From Leptolyngbyaceae cyanobacterium M65_K2018_010 (lineage in GTDB: Bacteria; Cyanobacteriota; Cyanobacteriia; Phormidesmidales; Phormidesmidaceae): a stretch of 6,144 bases of DNA. Made by a program: the position numbers and the translations under genes. The notes under the pieces are model-generated. The model saw nothing but the letters and a program-made list of their open reading frames with translations. It did no database searches and was not told where the DNA came from. The stretch covers positions 1 through 6,144 of the forward strand of contig DVEE01000364.1 in NCBI GenBank assembly GCA_015295885.1. Direction: 5' to 3'. Below are positions 1 through 6,115 of this stretch, one piece after another. Every line of letters starts with the position of its first letter. Within the stretch, counting starts at the first letter, position 1.

Positions 1-596
1 TAGCCACCAGCCAGGTGATCACCGGTACCCTGAGCACCATTAACAGCGCCCTCAACCTGCTGATTACCGGGGTTTTGACCATCCTCCTGGTCATTAACGG
101 TGAACCCCTGTGGAACGGTCTCCTGGCCTGGTTACCGGTGCCCTGGCAAACCCAAATTCGCAGCGCCCTGCGGCCCAGCTTTCAGGGGTATTTTTCCGGC
201 CAGGCGACCCTGGCCCTGATTTTAGCTGCCGCCCAGTCCATTGCCTTCATGGTGCTGAAGGTTCCCTTTGGCCTGCTGTTTGGCATCGGCATTGGGCTGG
301 TCAGCCTGATTCCCTTTGGCGGTACGGTGGCGGTGCTGGGGGTCAGTACCCTGCTGGTGTTTCAGGATGTTTGGCTGGGCCTCAAGGTGTTGATTGTGGC
401 CTTTGTTCTGGGTCAAATCAACGATAACCTGGTAGCCCCCCGGTTGATTGGGGGCATTACCGGGTTAAACCCGGCGGTGGTGATTCTGGTGCTGTTGGTT
501 GGAGCCAAATTCGCTGGCTTCCTGGGCCTGCTGCTAGCCGTACCCACCGCCAGTTTTATCAAGAAGATCGTCGATATGGCCCGATCACCAGCCTGA
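1..596 (+). CDS. AI-2E/PerM family transporter, C-terminal part (5' end outside window)
   Basis: This is the C-terminal ~198 residues of a polytopic inner-membrane protein of the AI-2E/PerM family (DUF20). Members are usually about 350 residues and are tied to small-molecule or ion export; the substrate cannot be read from sequence. The frame is open to the left edge (first whole codon at 3), so the GTG at 15 is an internal valine rather than the start. Visible in order are a hydrophobic helix (NLLITGVLTILLVI), a short cytosolic-type stretch, a long hydrophobic block with the loop SLIPFGGTVAV, then QINDNLVAPRLIGG and GLNPAVVILVLLVGAKFAG running into LLLAVPTASF. The IPFxG loop, the N-D-N-x-x-x-P-R segment and the final G-x-x-G-x-x-L-A-V-P pattern are the family's C-terminal signature. 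It ends in TGA and converges on the minus-strand gene. The family call is firm; the specific function is not. Confidence 0.88.
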   Translation, partial: ATSQVITGTLSTINSALNLLITGVLTILLVINGEPLWNGLLAWLPVPWQTQIRSALRPSFQGYFSGQATLALILAAAQSIAFMVLKVPFGLLFGIGIGLVSLIPFGGTVAVLGVSTLLVFQDVWLGLKVLIVAFVLGQINDNLVAPRLIGGITGLNPAVVILVLLVGAKFAGFLGLLLAVPTASFIKKIVDMARSPA

Positions 597-598
597 GG

Positions 599-638
599 CC
601 AGGGTCGGATTTCCCATTCGGTCCCCCTGGGGCTTTCT
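599..638 (+). terminator. weak candidate terminator after the AI-2E family gene
   Basis: CCAGGG (599-604) pairs perfectly with CCCTGG (625-630) across a 20-base loop, and a short interrupted T-run (CTTTCTC) follows. It starts three bases after the TGA and lies in the 54-base gap between convergent genes, where a terminator is expected. The loop is long and the T-tract poor, so this is tentative. Read on the minus strand the same stem is not followed by a T-run. Confidence 0.28.
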
Positions 639-650
639 CGTACCTGGGTT

Positions 651-2705
651 CTACTCTTTTCCGTGCTTGCGTACCGAGGCCTGAAACACGCGCTGAGCCA
701 TGGGTTCCTGCCCCGACGGCACCATTGTTAGGGGACCAGGCTCGCCCGCAATGGCGGTCAACGGTTCGTAGGCAATGGTGATGGGAAAGTTCCGTTGTTC
801 AAAGGCGGCCACCAGGTCTTCCCGAGGTTTATCGGCGGGGTCCACAAAGGCGGGATCGTAGTCAAAAAAGGCCTGGGTTTGCCCATCCACCTGGATGTTT
901 CTGGCCCGCATTTCTTCTTCATAGGTGAGGGTGTAGTTGAGAAAGTCGGGCTGAGTTTGCCCCACCTGGATGCGATCGCGAATCACCATGCGGTTCACAA
1001 CCTTGAGGCCATACTGGCTGGGGGCCCAATCATCATCACCAAAGTACAACCGTCTGAGGTCCTCCTTGGCCGAGAGACCGACCCGCTGACCGGGGGGCAA
1101 CTTTAAGTCGCTAATCTCAAAGCCAGAACTTCTAGAGACCCGTCGTTCCGTCCGCGCATAGCCTGCCGCCGTTGAGGAATCAAACTGGTAGGTGCGGGTT
1201 TCGTCGCTGAGGTGAATGGAGAGTTTGGGGATCGCCGTAGCCTGTTGGGTCACAAAGGTGAGTTCAGGCCCGGTGGTGTTGGGGACGACAAACAGGGTGA
1301 GGGTCTGATCGGGCCTCAGGGTCAGGCCTGCAAAGTTAGCGGTATAGCCCGGTCCGGTCACTTGCAGGGTGGAGGGGGGGATGGCCCCATCGGCAAGGCC
1401 GGTTAGGGTGATCTGCAAGGGCCGATTTAAGCTCTCTGCGGGTAGGTGGTAACTGGCCGGCACCTCGCGATTGAGCCCCCCCTTAAAGGGCACCAGGGCT
1501 ACCGGCTCCTGGGCCGAAGTGGTGGCCCAGAGGGCGGATTCCAGGCCAAAGGGCGTCACCGTCATCACCCCGGCTCCGGTCAGGGTAATGTCCACGGTGG
1601 GTTCAGGGGGCTGCTCGGCGGCTGACTCTGGGCTGCAAAAGGGGCAGGTGAAGGGACCGGTGAGGGTCGGGGCATTGGCTGTGGCCGGTTGGCGCCAGGA
1701 GAGCTGGGTCAAATCTAGGGTTTTGCTCTGGGCATCGCCCTTGAACCCTGGAGCATTGGGCGTGGGCTGATAAACCCAGGTATCGGCTACCGTGTCAAAC
1801 TCCACATGCAGGTCCTTGGGGCTGTTGGGTCGGCCGGCCGGGTAGTTACTGTCGTAGACATAGACCCAGTATTGGCCCTGGCCGCGATCGCTAATCCGGT
1901 AAGGAGTCAGGGCATGGCCCTCGGTGAGCACCCCCTCCAGTACCCGGTAAATGCCCATGGTAAAGGGATCCAGGGAGCCGGTGAGGAAAATATTCAGGAT
2001 CGATAGCAAAATTTGAGTGGGGGTGCGGCTATCCCGAATCGCCTGGGTTTGCTGAAACACCTCCGGCACGTTCTGCAGCAAAAACAGGTTGGCGATGTAG
2101 GTTTGCAGATTAAACAGGGTACGGGCCAGACCAAACACCGTACGCCCCAGCAAAAAATTAATTAACTGTTGCCACCAGGGCAGGCGAGGCGGCGGTCGCG
2201 GTTGCCAGAGGGAGAGCACCGCCGCTGCCATGCCCTCTGAAATGCCCTGGTTCATCCGGCCGAGCTGGGTTTTCAACCAATCCTGGGCCGCCGCCGTGAG
2301 CACACAGGTGTTCGCCCCCTGACCAATGCAAACCTGGGTACCAAATAACTGTTGCAGTTGCTCGGTCATCACCGCTTCCCAGGCCCTGGAATTGCGCTGC
2401 AGATCAATGGCCTGAATCAGCTCCTGGTTAGAAAATTGAAACCCGTTCACGCCGGGGTCAAAGTTGGGCAGAGCAATGCTGCCCTGGGGCAAATCCTGGA
2501 GTTGGGCCAGCAGGGTGGCCTCATCCAGGGCGGCCGCCCTGGGCCAGTCACGTCCGATGGTGAACCCAGGGGTGAATCCATCGGTCTGGGGGGCCTGTCC
2601 CCAGGCCGCCAACGCTCCGTAGGGGGATAACTGCGCTACCCAAAAGGTGGTTAGCAGGGCAATCGCCCCCCAGCGCAGGGGCTTAAACCAGCCACGTCGA
2701 ATCAT
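651..2705 (-). CDS. exported protein of unknown function, possible papain/C39-like domain
   Basis: I do not recognise a named gene. The 684-residue product starts with a signal peptide: basic MIRRGWFKPLR, hydrophobic core about 12-26, and a likely cut near ALAA at 31-34. There is no lipobox or C-terminal anchor, so periplasm or secretion is likely. Residues 60-165 look helical, with cysteines at 126 and 134. GISEGMA at 154-160, EGHALTPYR at 262-270 and VYVYDSNYP at 281-289 resemble, in order and spacing, the Cys, His and Asp/Asn positions of papain/C39-like peptidases, but the expected Cys is Ser156. Residues 310-350 look like the end of that domain. C354-P-F-C357 follows, then about 330 residues of mostly beta-rich sequence without a recognised domain. 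ATG at 2705 is chosen because it gives an intact signal peptide and has GGAG six bases upstream. It converges on the membrane-protein gene. Gene reality is strong; the fold is a hypothesis. Confidence 0.85.
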   Translation of the reverse strand: MIRRGWFKPLRWGAIALLTTFWVAQLSPYGALAAWGQAPQTDGFTPGFTIGRDWPRAAALDEATLLAQLQDLPQGSIALPNFDPGVNGFQFSNQELIQAIDLQRNSRAWEAVMTEQLQQLFGTQVCIGQGANTCVLTAAAQDWLKTQLGRMNQGISEGMAAAVLSLWQPRPPPRLPWWQQLINFLLGRTVFGLARTLFNLQTYIANLFLLQNVPEVFQQTQAIRDSRTPTQILLSILNIFLTGSLDPFTMGIYRVLEGVLTEGHALTPYRISDRGQGQYWVYVYDSNYPAGRPNSPKDLHVEFDTVADTWVYQPTPNAPGFKGDAQSKTLDLTQLSWRQPATANAPTLTGPFTCPFCSPESAAEQPPEPTVDITLTGAGVMTVTPFGLESALWATTSAQEPVALVPFKGGLNREVPASYHLPAESLNRPLQITLTGLADGAIPPSTLQVTGPGYTANFAGLTLRPDQTLTLFVVPNTTGPELTFVTQQATAIPKLSIHLSDETRTYQFDSSTAAGYARTERRVSRSSGFEISDLKLPPGQRVGLSAKEDLRRLYFGDDDWAPSQYGLKVVNRMVIRDRIQVGQTQPDFLNYTLTYEEEMRARNIQVDGQTQAFFDYDPAFVDPADKPREDLVAAFEQRNFPITIAYEPLTAIAGEPGPLTMVPSGQEPMAQRVFQASVRKHGKE

Positions 2706-2711
2706 TGGGGG

Positions 2712-2715
2712 CTCC
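2712..2715 (-). promoter_or_regulatory. ribosome binding site of the exported protein gene
   Basis: Read on the minus strand, GGAG lies six bases before the ATG at 2703-2705. With the signal peptide that begins at this codon, it supports the chosen start. Confidence 0.6.
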
Positions 2716-2884
2716 AGTGTTTGCTAGCCCATGGGGCCTCTGCTCGTCCATCAGCTCGATTAGGCTGGGCGATTAGCCCCGCTACCAGGACAGCTCGACC
2801 CTTGGCCCTGTTCCCGGCTGGGGCGGGGAGAAACGGGGTCGGCCAGGGGCCATGCCACGATAAGGTAATAGTCCAGCCGCCGGG

Positions 2885-2926
2885 TTGCCAGGCCGGGCCG
2901 TCAATTTGCCAGGCCGGACCGTCAAT
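2885..2926. repeat. two tandem 21-bp imperfect palindromes
   Basis: Positions 2885-2905 and 2906-2926 are head-to-tail copies of a 21-bp unit, identical except at 2897 (G) versus 2918 (A). The first 20 bases of each unit run from TTG to CAA around a central CCGG, and 7 of 10 symmetric pairs are complementary, so each copy is an imperfect palindrome. Copy centres are 21 bp apart, about two helical turns. The repeat lies 17 bases beyond the 3' end of the tRNA and about 180 bases upstream of the minus-strand exported-protein gene. The rest of 2706-2943 shows no gene; it has only an imperfect inverted repeat (2803-2810 with 2844-2852, one bulged base) and no T-run. Tandem operator, small duplication or remnant of a dispersed repeat are all possible. 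Confidence 0.7.
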
Positions 2927-2943
2927 GGGGAGCAAGTTCACCA

Positions 2944-3025
2944 TGCGGATGAAAGGACTTGAACCTTCACGTCCGAAGACACTAGAACCTAAATCTAGCG
3001 CGTCTACCAATTCCGCCACATCCGC
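2944..3025 (-). tRNA. trnL-UAG: tRNA-Leu (anticodon UAG)
   Basis: Leucine tRNA reading CUA and, by wobble, other CUN codons. Read on the minus strand, the 82 bases fold fully: acceptor stem GCGGATG with CATCCGC, discriminator A at 2944, D-arm GCG/CGC with the loop GAATTGGTAGA, anticodon stem CTAGA/TCTAG around the loop TTTAGGT (anticodon TAG at 2989-2991), a 13-base variable region holding a GTC/GAC stem with a TTCG loop, and T-arm GAAGG/CCTTT around TTCAAGT. The extended variable arm is that of a class II tRNA, and discriminator A fits leucine. CCA is not encoded (TGG follows), so it must be added enzymatically. It is divergent from dnaK and lies upstream of the exported-protein gene on the same strand. 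Confidence 0.97.
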
Positions 3026-3037
3026 GTTCAGTCCCTA

Positions 3038-3043
3038 AGCATA
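3038..3043 (-). promoter_or_regulatory. candidate extended -10 promoter of tRNA-Leu
   Basis: Read on the minus strand, TGCTATGCT is an extended -10 element (TGnTATGCT, four of six matches to TATAAT). It ends 12 bases before the mature tRNA 5' end, a usual distance for a short tRNA leader. No good -35 box lies 16-18 bases further up; a run of eight T fills part of the spacer. Confidence 0.4.
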
Positions 3044-3124
3044 GCAAAAAAAATCAGCCGCTTGGAGATTCCTGGTGTGAGCCGCTCCCCTCTCGCCTTC
3101 TGATCCCTAGTCCAGGCGCTAAAA

Positions 3125-3153
3125 TTTAAGGCTAGGTCACGACAGACTATCAT
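3125..3153 (+). promoter_or_regulatory. candidate sigma70-type promoter of dnaK
   Basis: TTTAAG (3125-3130) and TATCAT (3148-3153) are separated by 17 bases. The -10 matches TATAAT at five of six positions, the -35 only at three of six. Transcription would start near 3160 and give a leader of about 88 bases. I found no CIRCE element (TTAGCACTC-N9-GAGTGCTAA) between the tRNA and the dnaK start, so HrcA control is not supported. That fits a DnaK3-type rather than the heat-inducible DnaK2-type gene. Confidence 0.35.
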
Positions 3154-3229
3154 TAAGAAAGATGTAAGTAAGGCGGCAGAAGCAAGGCCCTCCCGATGCT
3201 AGCCTGCCTACAGTACGCGGACCGATGAT

Positions 3230-3235
3230 AAGGAG
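3230..3235 (+). promoter_or_regulatory. ribosome binding site of dnaK
   Basis: AAGGAG lies 12 bases before the ATG at 3248, a longer spacing than usual. A second purine stretch (AAAGGGA, 3241-3247) abuts the ATG and is too close to act. The start is nevertheless certain because MGKVVGIDLGTTNS is the standard N-terminus of cyanobacterial DnaK proteins. Confidence 0.55.
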
Positions 3236-3247
3236 ACGCCAAAGGGA

Positions 3248-6049
3248 ATGGGAAAAGTAGTTGGCATCGACCTGGGCACCACCAACTCAGTTGTCTCTGT
3301 TATGGAAGGTGGCAAGCCAGTGGTGATTGCCAACGCTGAGGGCATGCGTACGACGCCTTCGGTGGTGGCCTTTAGTAAAGAGGGAGAGCGCCTAGTGGGG
3401 CAAATGGCTCGGCGTCAGACCGTCCTCAATCCCCAAAATACCTTTTACGGCGTCAAACGCTTCATGGGTCGTAAGTATGCCGAACTGGATGCGGCCTCTA
3501 AACGGGTGCCCTACACCATTCGTCGCGATGAAGTCGGTAACATTAAAATCCGCTGCCCCCGCTTAGAAAAGGACTTTGCCCCGGAAGAGCTTTCCGCCAT
3601 GATTTTGCGCAAGCTGGCCGATGAAGCCAGCCGCTACCTGGGGCAGGCGGTTACCGGCGCGGTGATTACGGTGCCGGCCTACTTCAATGATGCCCAGCGA
3701 CAGGCTACCCGCAACGCCGGTCGCATCGCCGGGCTGGAGGTTAAACGCATTCTCAATGAACCGACCGCTGCGGCCCTGGCCTACGGGTTAGACCAAACCT
3801 ATAACCAAACCATTTTGGTGTTTGACCTGGGCGGCGGCACCTTTGATGTCTCCATCCTAGATGTGGGCGATGGGGTGTTTGAGGTGCGCTCCACCGCCGG
3901 GGATACCCAATTGGGGGGAGGCGATTTTGACAAAAAGATTGTGGACTGGCTGGCGGAGCAGTTTTTAGACCAGGAAGGCATCGATCTGCGTAAGGATCGG
4001 CAGGCCCTGCAACGGTTAACCGAGGCGGCGGAAAAGGCCAAGATTGAGCTATCTGGGGTGGTTACTACGGAAATTAGTCTGCCCTTTATTACCGCCACCA
4101 AGGACGGCCCCAAGCACCTGGAAACCCGGCTCAGCCGTTCCCAATTTGAAGGGCTGTGCGGCGACCTGGTGAGTCGCCTGCGGGGACCGCTCAAACAAGC
4201 CCTGGCCGACGCTAACCTGACCCCCAACGACATCGACGAGGTGGTGTTGGTGGGGGGCGGTAGCCGCATGCCCATGGCCCAAGAGTTGGTGCGATCGCTG
4301 ATTGGCTTGGAACCCAACCAAAATGTCAACCCCGATGAGGCGGTTGCGGTGGGGGCCGCCATCCAGGCGGGTATTTTGACCCAGGAAGTGCAGGACATCA
4401 TGCTGCTGGATGTGACCTCTCTGTCCTTGGGGTTGGAGACCATCGGCGGCGTTATGAAAAAGGTGATTCCTCGCAACACCACCATTCCGGTGCGGCGATC
4501 GGACATTTTTTCCACCTCGGAAAATAATCAAACCTCCGTCGAGGTGCATGTGCTGCAGGGCGAGCGGGAAATGGCCGCTGACAATAAATCCCTGGGGCGC
4601 TTCAAGCTGATGGGTATTCCTCCGGCCCCCCGGGGCGTTCCCCAGGTGCTGGTGTCCTTTGATATTGATGCCAATGGCATCCTACAGGTTTCGGCCATGG
4701 ATCGCACCACTGGCCGTGAGCAGAGCCTGACCGTGCAGGGGGCCGCCAATCTGGATGAAAGCGAAGTGCAACGCATGATCCAGGAAGCCGAGGAGTACGC
4801 TGAAACCGATCGCCTGCAACGGGAGCGGGTGGAAAAGCGCAACCGGGCTGAAGCCTTGACCTTCCAGGCAGAACGTCTGTTGCGGGAGGTGGCCCTCGAC
4901 TTTGGCATGCAGTTTGCCCGCGATCGCCGTCGCCGCATTGAGGGGCTGGTGCAGGAACTACGGGACTACCTGGACCAGGGGGACGAGCGAGGGCTAGATA
5001 TTGCCCAGGCTGAGTTGCAGGACGAACTCTACGACCTCAACCGAGAAGCCTACCTCTACGAGGCCGAGGATGATCAAGAAGGCGGCATTCTGGGGCAGAT
5101 TGGCAATACCCTGAAGAAAACCTTTTCCTTTGACGACGATCTGGACGCCCGTCCTAACTACGGCTACCAGGGCAACAGCTGGGGCAACTGGGATGACGAT
5201 TGGGACTACGACAGTCGCAATCGGGGGGGGGCGCGCTACGGAGAGCCGCCCTTCCGAGACGCTCCTGCCTACGGGGGCGGGGGCTCTGGCTACGGAGACC
5301 GCTCCTACGACCCCTACGGCGGTGCTAGGGATAATCGCCCGGCCTACGACAATCGCCCGGGGTTCAACGACAATCCCGGCTATGGTCGTCGTGGTTACGA
5401 AGGACCGAGCTACGGTCGCTCAGACTATGGCCAGGAGAGCTACGGTGAACCCTCCTACGGCGATCGCCCCTATGGACCCTCCGACTCCGATCGCCGTGGC
5501 TCCAGGGGCAGAGATTACGACCGTCCCAGCGAGAGCCGGTACGACCGGGGCCGCCCTCGCCAACCCGACTATGACCGTCCGGGCTATGGGGATCAAGCCT
5601 ACGGCCAGCCCCCATCCGCCAGCGATCGCTACACCCCGTCCCAGGATGTTCCAGGGGACTACGATCGCACCATCGATGCCCGCGACTATGCCAATCCTGA
5701 GCCGGGCGATCGGGGCTACGGTAACCCTAGATCGGGGCCAACCTACCCTGACCGGCCGGCCCCGGCCTACTCCCCGCCTGGGCCGCCCCCCTATCGGCGT
5801 CAGGGACAGGCCTCGGACTCCGGTGCCGCTCCCTTTCCACCGGCTGAAGCCGCGCCCCCGATTGCAGAGGACTGGGACGAGGATCCCTGGGCTCCACCCA
5901 GCCGACCCCAGACCCGGCCCAACCCAGCCCCGCGCCCTGCCGATGATTGGAGCCAGACTGCCCTGCCCCGCCGGCGGCCCCCTGCCCCGCCGTCCCCCGC
6001 TAACTCCGACGACGATAGCAACTGGGCGGAGCGGGATGAATGGCTGTAA
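3248..6049 (+). CDS. dnaK: DnaK3-type Hsp70 chaperone with very long Tyr/Gly/Arg-rich C-terminal extension
   Basis: ATP-dependent Hsp70 chaperone that binds unfolded peptides and works with a J-protein and GrpE. The ATPase domain covers about 1-380: phosphate-1 motif GIDLGTTNSVV (6-16), NEPTAAALAYG (170-180), phosphate-2 motif FDLGGGTFD (192-200) and adenosine motif VVLVGGGSRMP (332-342). The hydrophobic linker is IMLLD (384-388). The beta substrate domain runs about 392-505 and the helical lid about 505-605. In the conserved DVTPLS motif, Pro is replaced by Ser391. Residues 611-933 are an extension: an amphipathic stretch (612-627), acidic Trp patches, a Tyr/Gly/Arg/Asp-rich region (638-849) and a Pro-rich acidic tail. 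At 933 residues it is far longer than bacterial DnaK (about 640) and longer than other DnaK3 proteins (roughly 770 in Synechocystis, from memory). The extension and the following J-domain gene identify the DnaK3 paralogue, which is known to be thylakoid-associated. The Hsp70 call is certain; the paralogue call is strong. Confidence 0.97.
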   Translation: MGKVVGIDLGTTNSVVSVMEGGKPVVIANAEGMRTTPSVVAFSKEGERLVGQMARRQTVLNPQNTFYGVKRFMGRKYAELDAASKRVPYTIRRDEVGNIKIRCPRLEKDFAPEELSAMILRKLADEASRYLGQAVTGAVITVPAYFNDAQRQATRNAGRIAGLEVKRILNEPTAAALAYGLDQTYNQTILVFDLGGGTFDVSILDVGDGVFEVRSTAGDTQLGGGDFDKKIVDWLAEQFLDQEGIDLRKDRQALQRLTEAAEKAKIELSGVVTTEISLPFITATKDGPKHLETRLSRSQFEGLCGDLVSRLRGPLKQALADANLTPNDIDEVVLVGGGSRMPMAQELVRSLIGLEPNQNVNPDEAVAVGAAIQAGILTQEVQDIMLLDVTSLSLGLETIGGVMKKVIPRNTTIPVRRSDIFSTSENNQTSVEVHVLQGEREMAADNKSLGRFKLMGIPPAPRGVPQVLVSFDIDANGILQVSAMDRTTGREQSLTVQGAANLDESEVQRMIQEAEEYAETDRLQRERVEKRNRAEALTFQAERLLREVALDFGMQFARDRRRRIEGLVQELRDYLDQGDERGLDIAQAELQDELYDLNREAYLYEAEDDQEGGILGQIGNTLKKTFSFDDDLDARPNYGYQGNSWGNWDDDWDYDSRNRGGARYGEPPFRDAPAYGGGGSGYGDRSYDPYGGARDNRPAYDNRPGFNDNPGYGRRGYEGPSYGRSDYGQESYGEPSYGDRPYGPSDSDRRGSRGRDYDRPSESRYDRGRPRQPDYDRPGYGDQAYGQPPSASDRYTPSQDVPGDYDRTIDARDYANPEPGDRGYGNPRSGPTYPDRPAPAYSPPGPPPYRRQGQASDSGAAPFPPAEAAPPIAEDWDEDPWAPPSRPQTRPNPAPRPADDWSQTALPRRRPPAPPSPANSDDDSNWAERDEWL
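5330..5383 (+). repeat. three diverged hexapeptide-coding repeats in the dnaK extension
   Basis: Three adjacent 18-bp units encode DNRPAY, DNRPGF and NDNPGY (DnaK residues 695-712). The first two differ by few bases; the third has lost the Arg and is shifted by one residue. They run directly into the pentapeptide array, with which they share the final GY, and suggest growth of the extension by short tandem duplication. Confidence 0.6.
5378..5482 (+). repeat. seven tandem pentapeptide (15-bp) repeats in the dnaK extension
   Basis: Seven consecutive five-residue units (DnaK residues 711-745) read GYGRR, GYEGP, SYGRS, DYGQE, SYGEP, SYGDR, PYGPS. Tyrosine is at 712, 717, 722, 727, 732, 737 and 742, exactly every five residues, followed by Gly in six of seven units. 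The DNA units have diverged at the third, fourth and fifth codons while TAC/TAT-GG is retained, which suggests selection on the Tyr-Gly core more than a very recent duplication. Confidence 0.85.
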
Positions 6050-6115
6050 TCCCCAGGGTTGTCCACATCCTCCGATCCGTTGACGTCTGATTTTTTGCCC
6101 ACCGCCACCGACCCT

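Noticed and set aside
15..17. GTG at 15 as start of the first gene
   Set aside because: The frame is open through to the left edge, and family members are much longer, so this is an internal valine.
2702..3019. 105-residue minus-strand reading frame starting MAELVDALDLGSSV
   Set aside because: Its first third is a translation of the tRNA-Leu gene, a common false call, and the rest only reads through the 21-bp repeats (IDGPAWQ twice).
3046..3053. Run of eight A (T on the minus strand) as a terminator
   Set aside because: No stable hairpin adjoins it on either strand, and it falls in the spacer of the putative tRNA promoter.
3026..3247. CIRCE (HrcA) operator upstream of dnaK
   Set aside because: No TTAGCACTC-like arm or its inverted partner is present.
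3799..4515. 238-codon minus-strand open frame opposite the DnaK core
   Set aside because: It lies wholly opposite conserved Hsp70 coding sequence; its Ser/Arg/Thr-rich product has no domain.
5130..6083. 317-codon open frame overlapping the dnaK extension on the same strand
   Set aside because: It is a by-product of GC-rich repetitive coding; it is Thr/Arg/Pro low complexity with no domain, and the dnaK frame is continuous. Kept only as the possible outcome of slippage at the nine-G tract.
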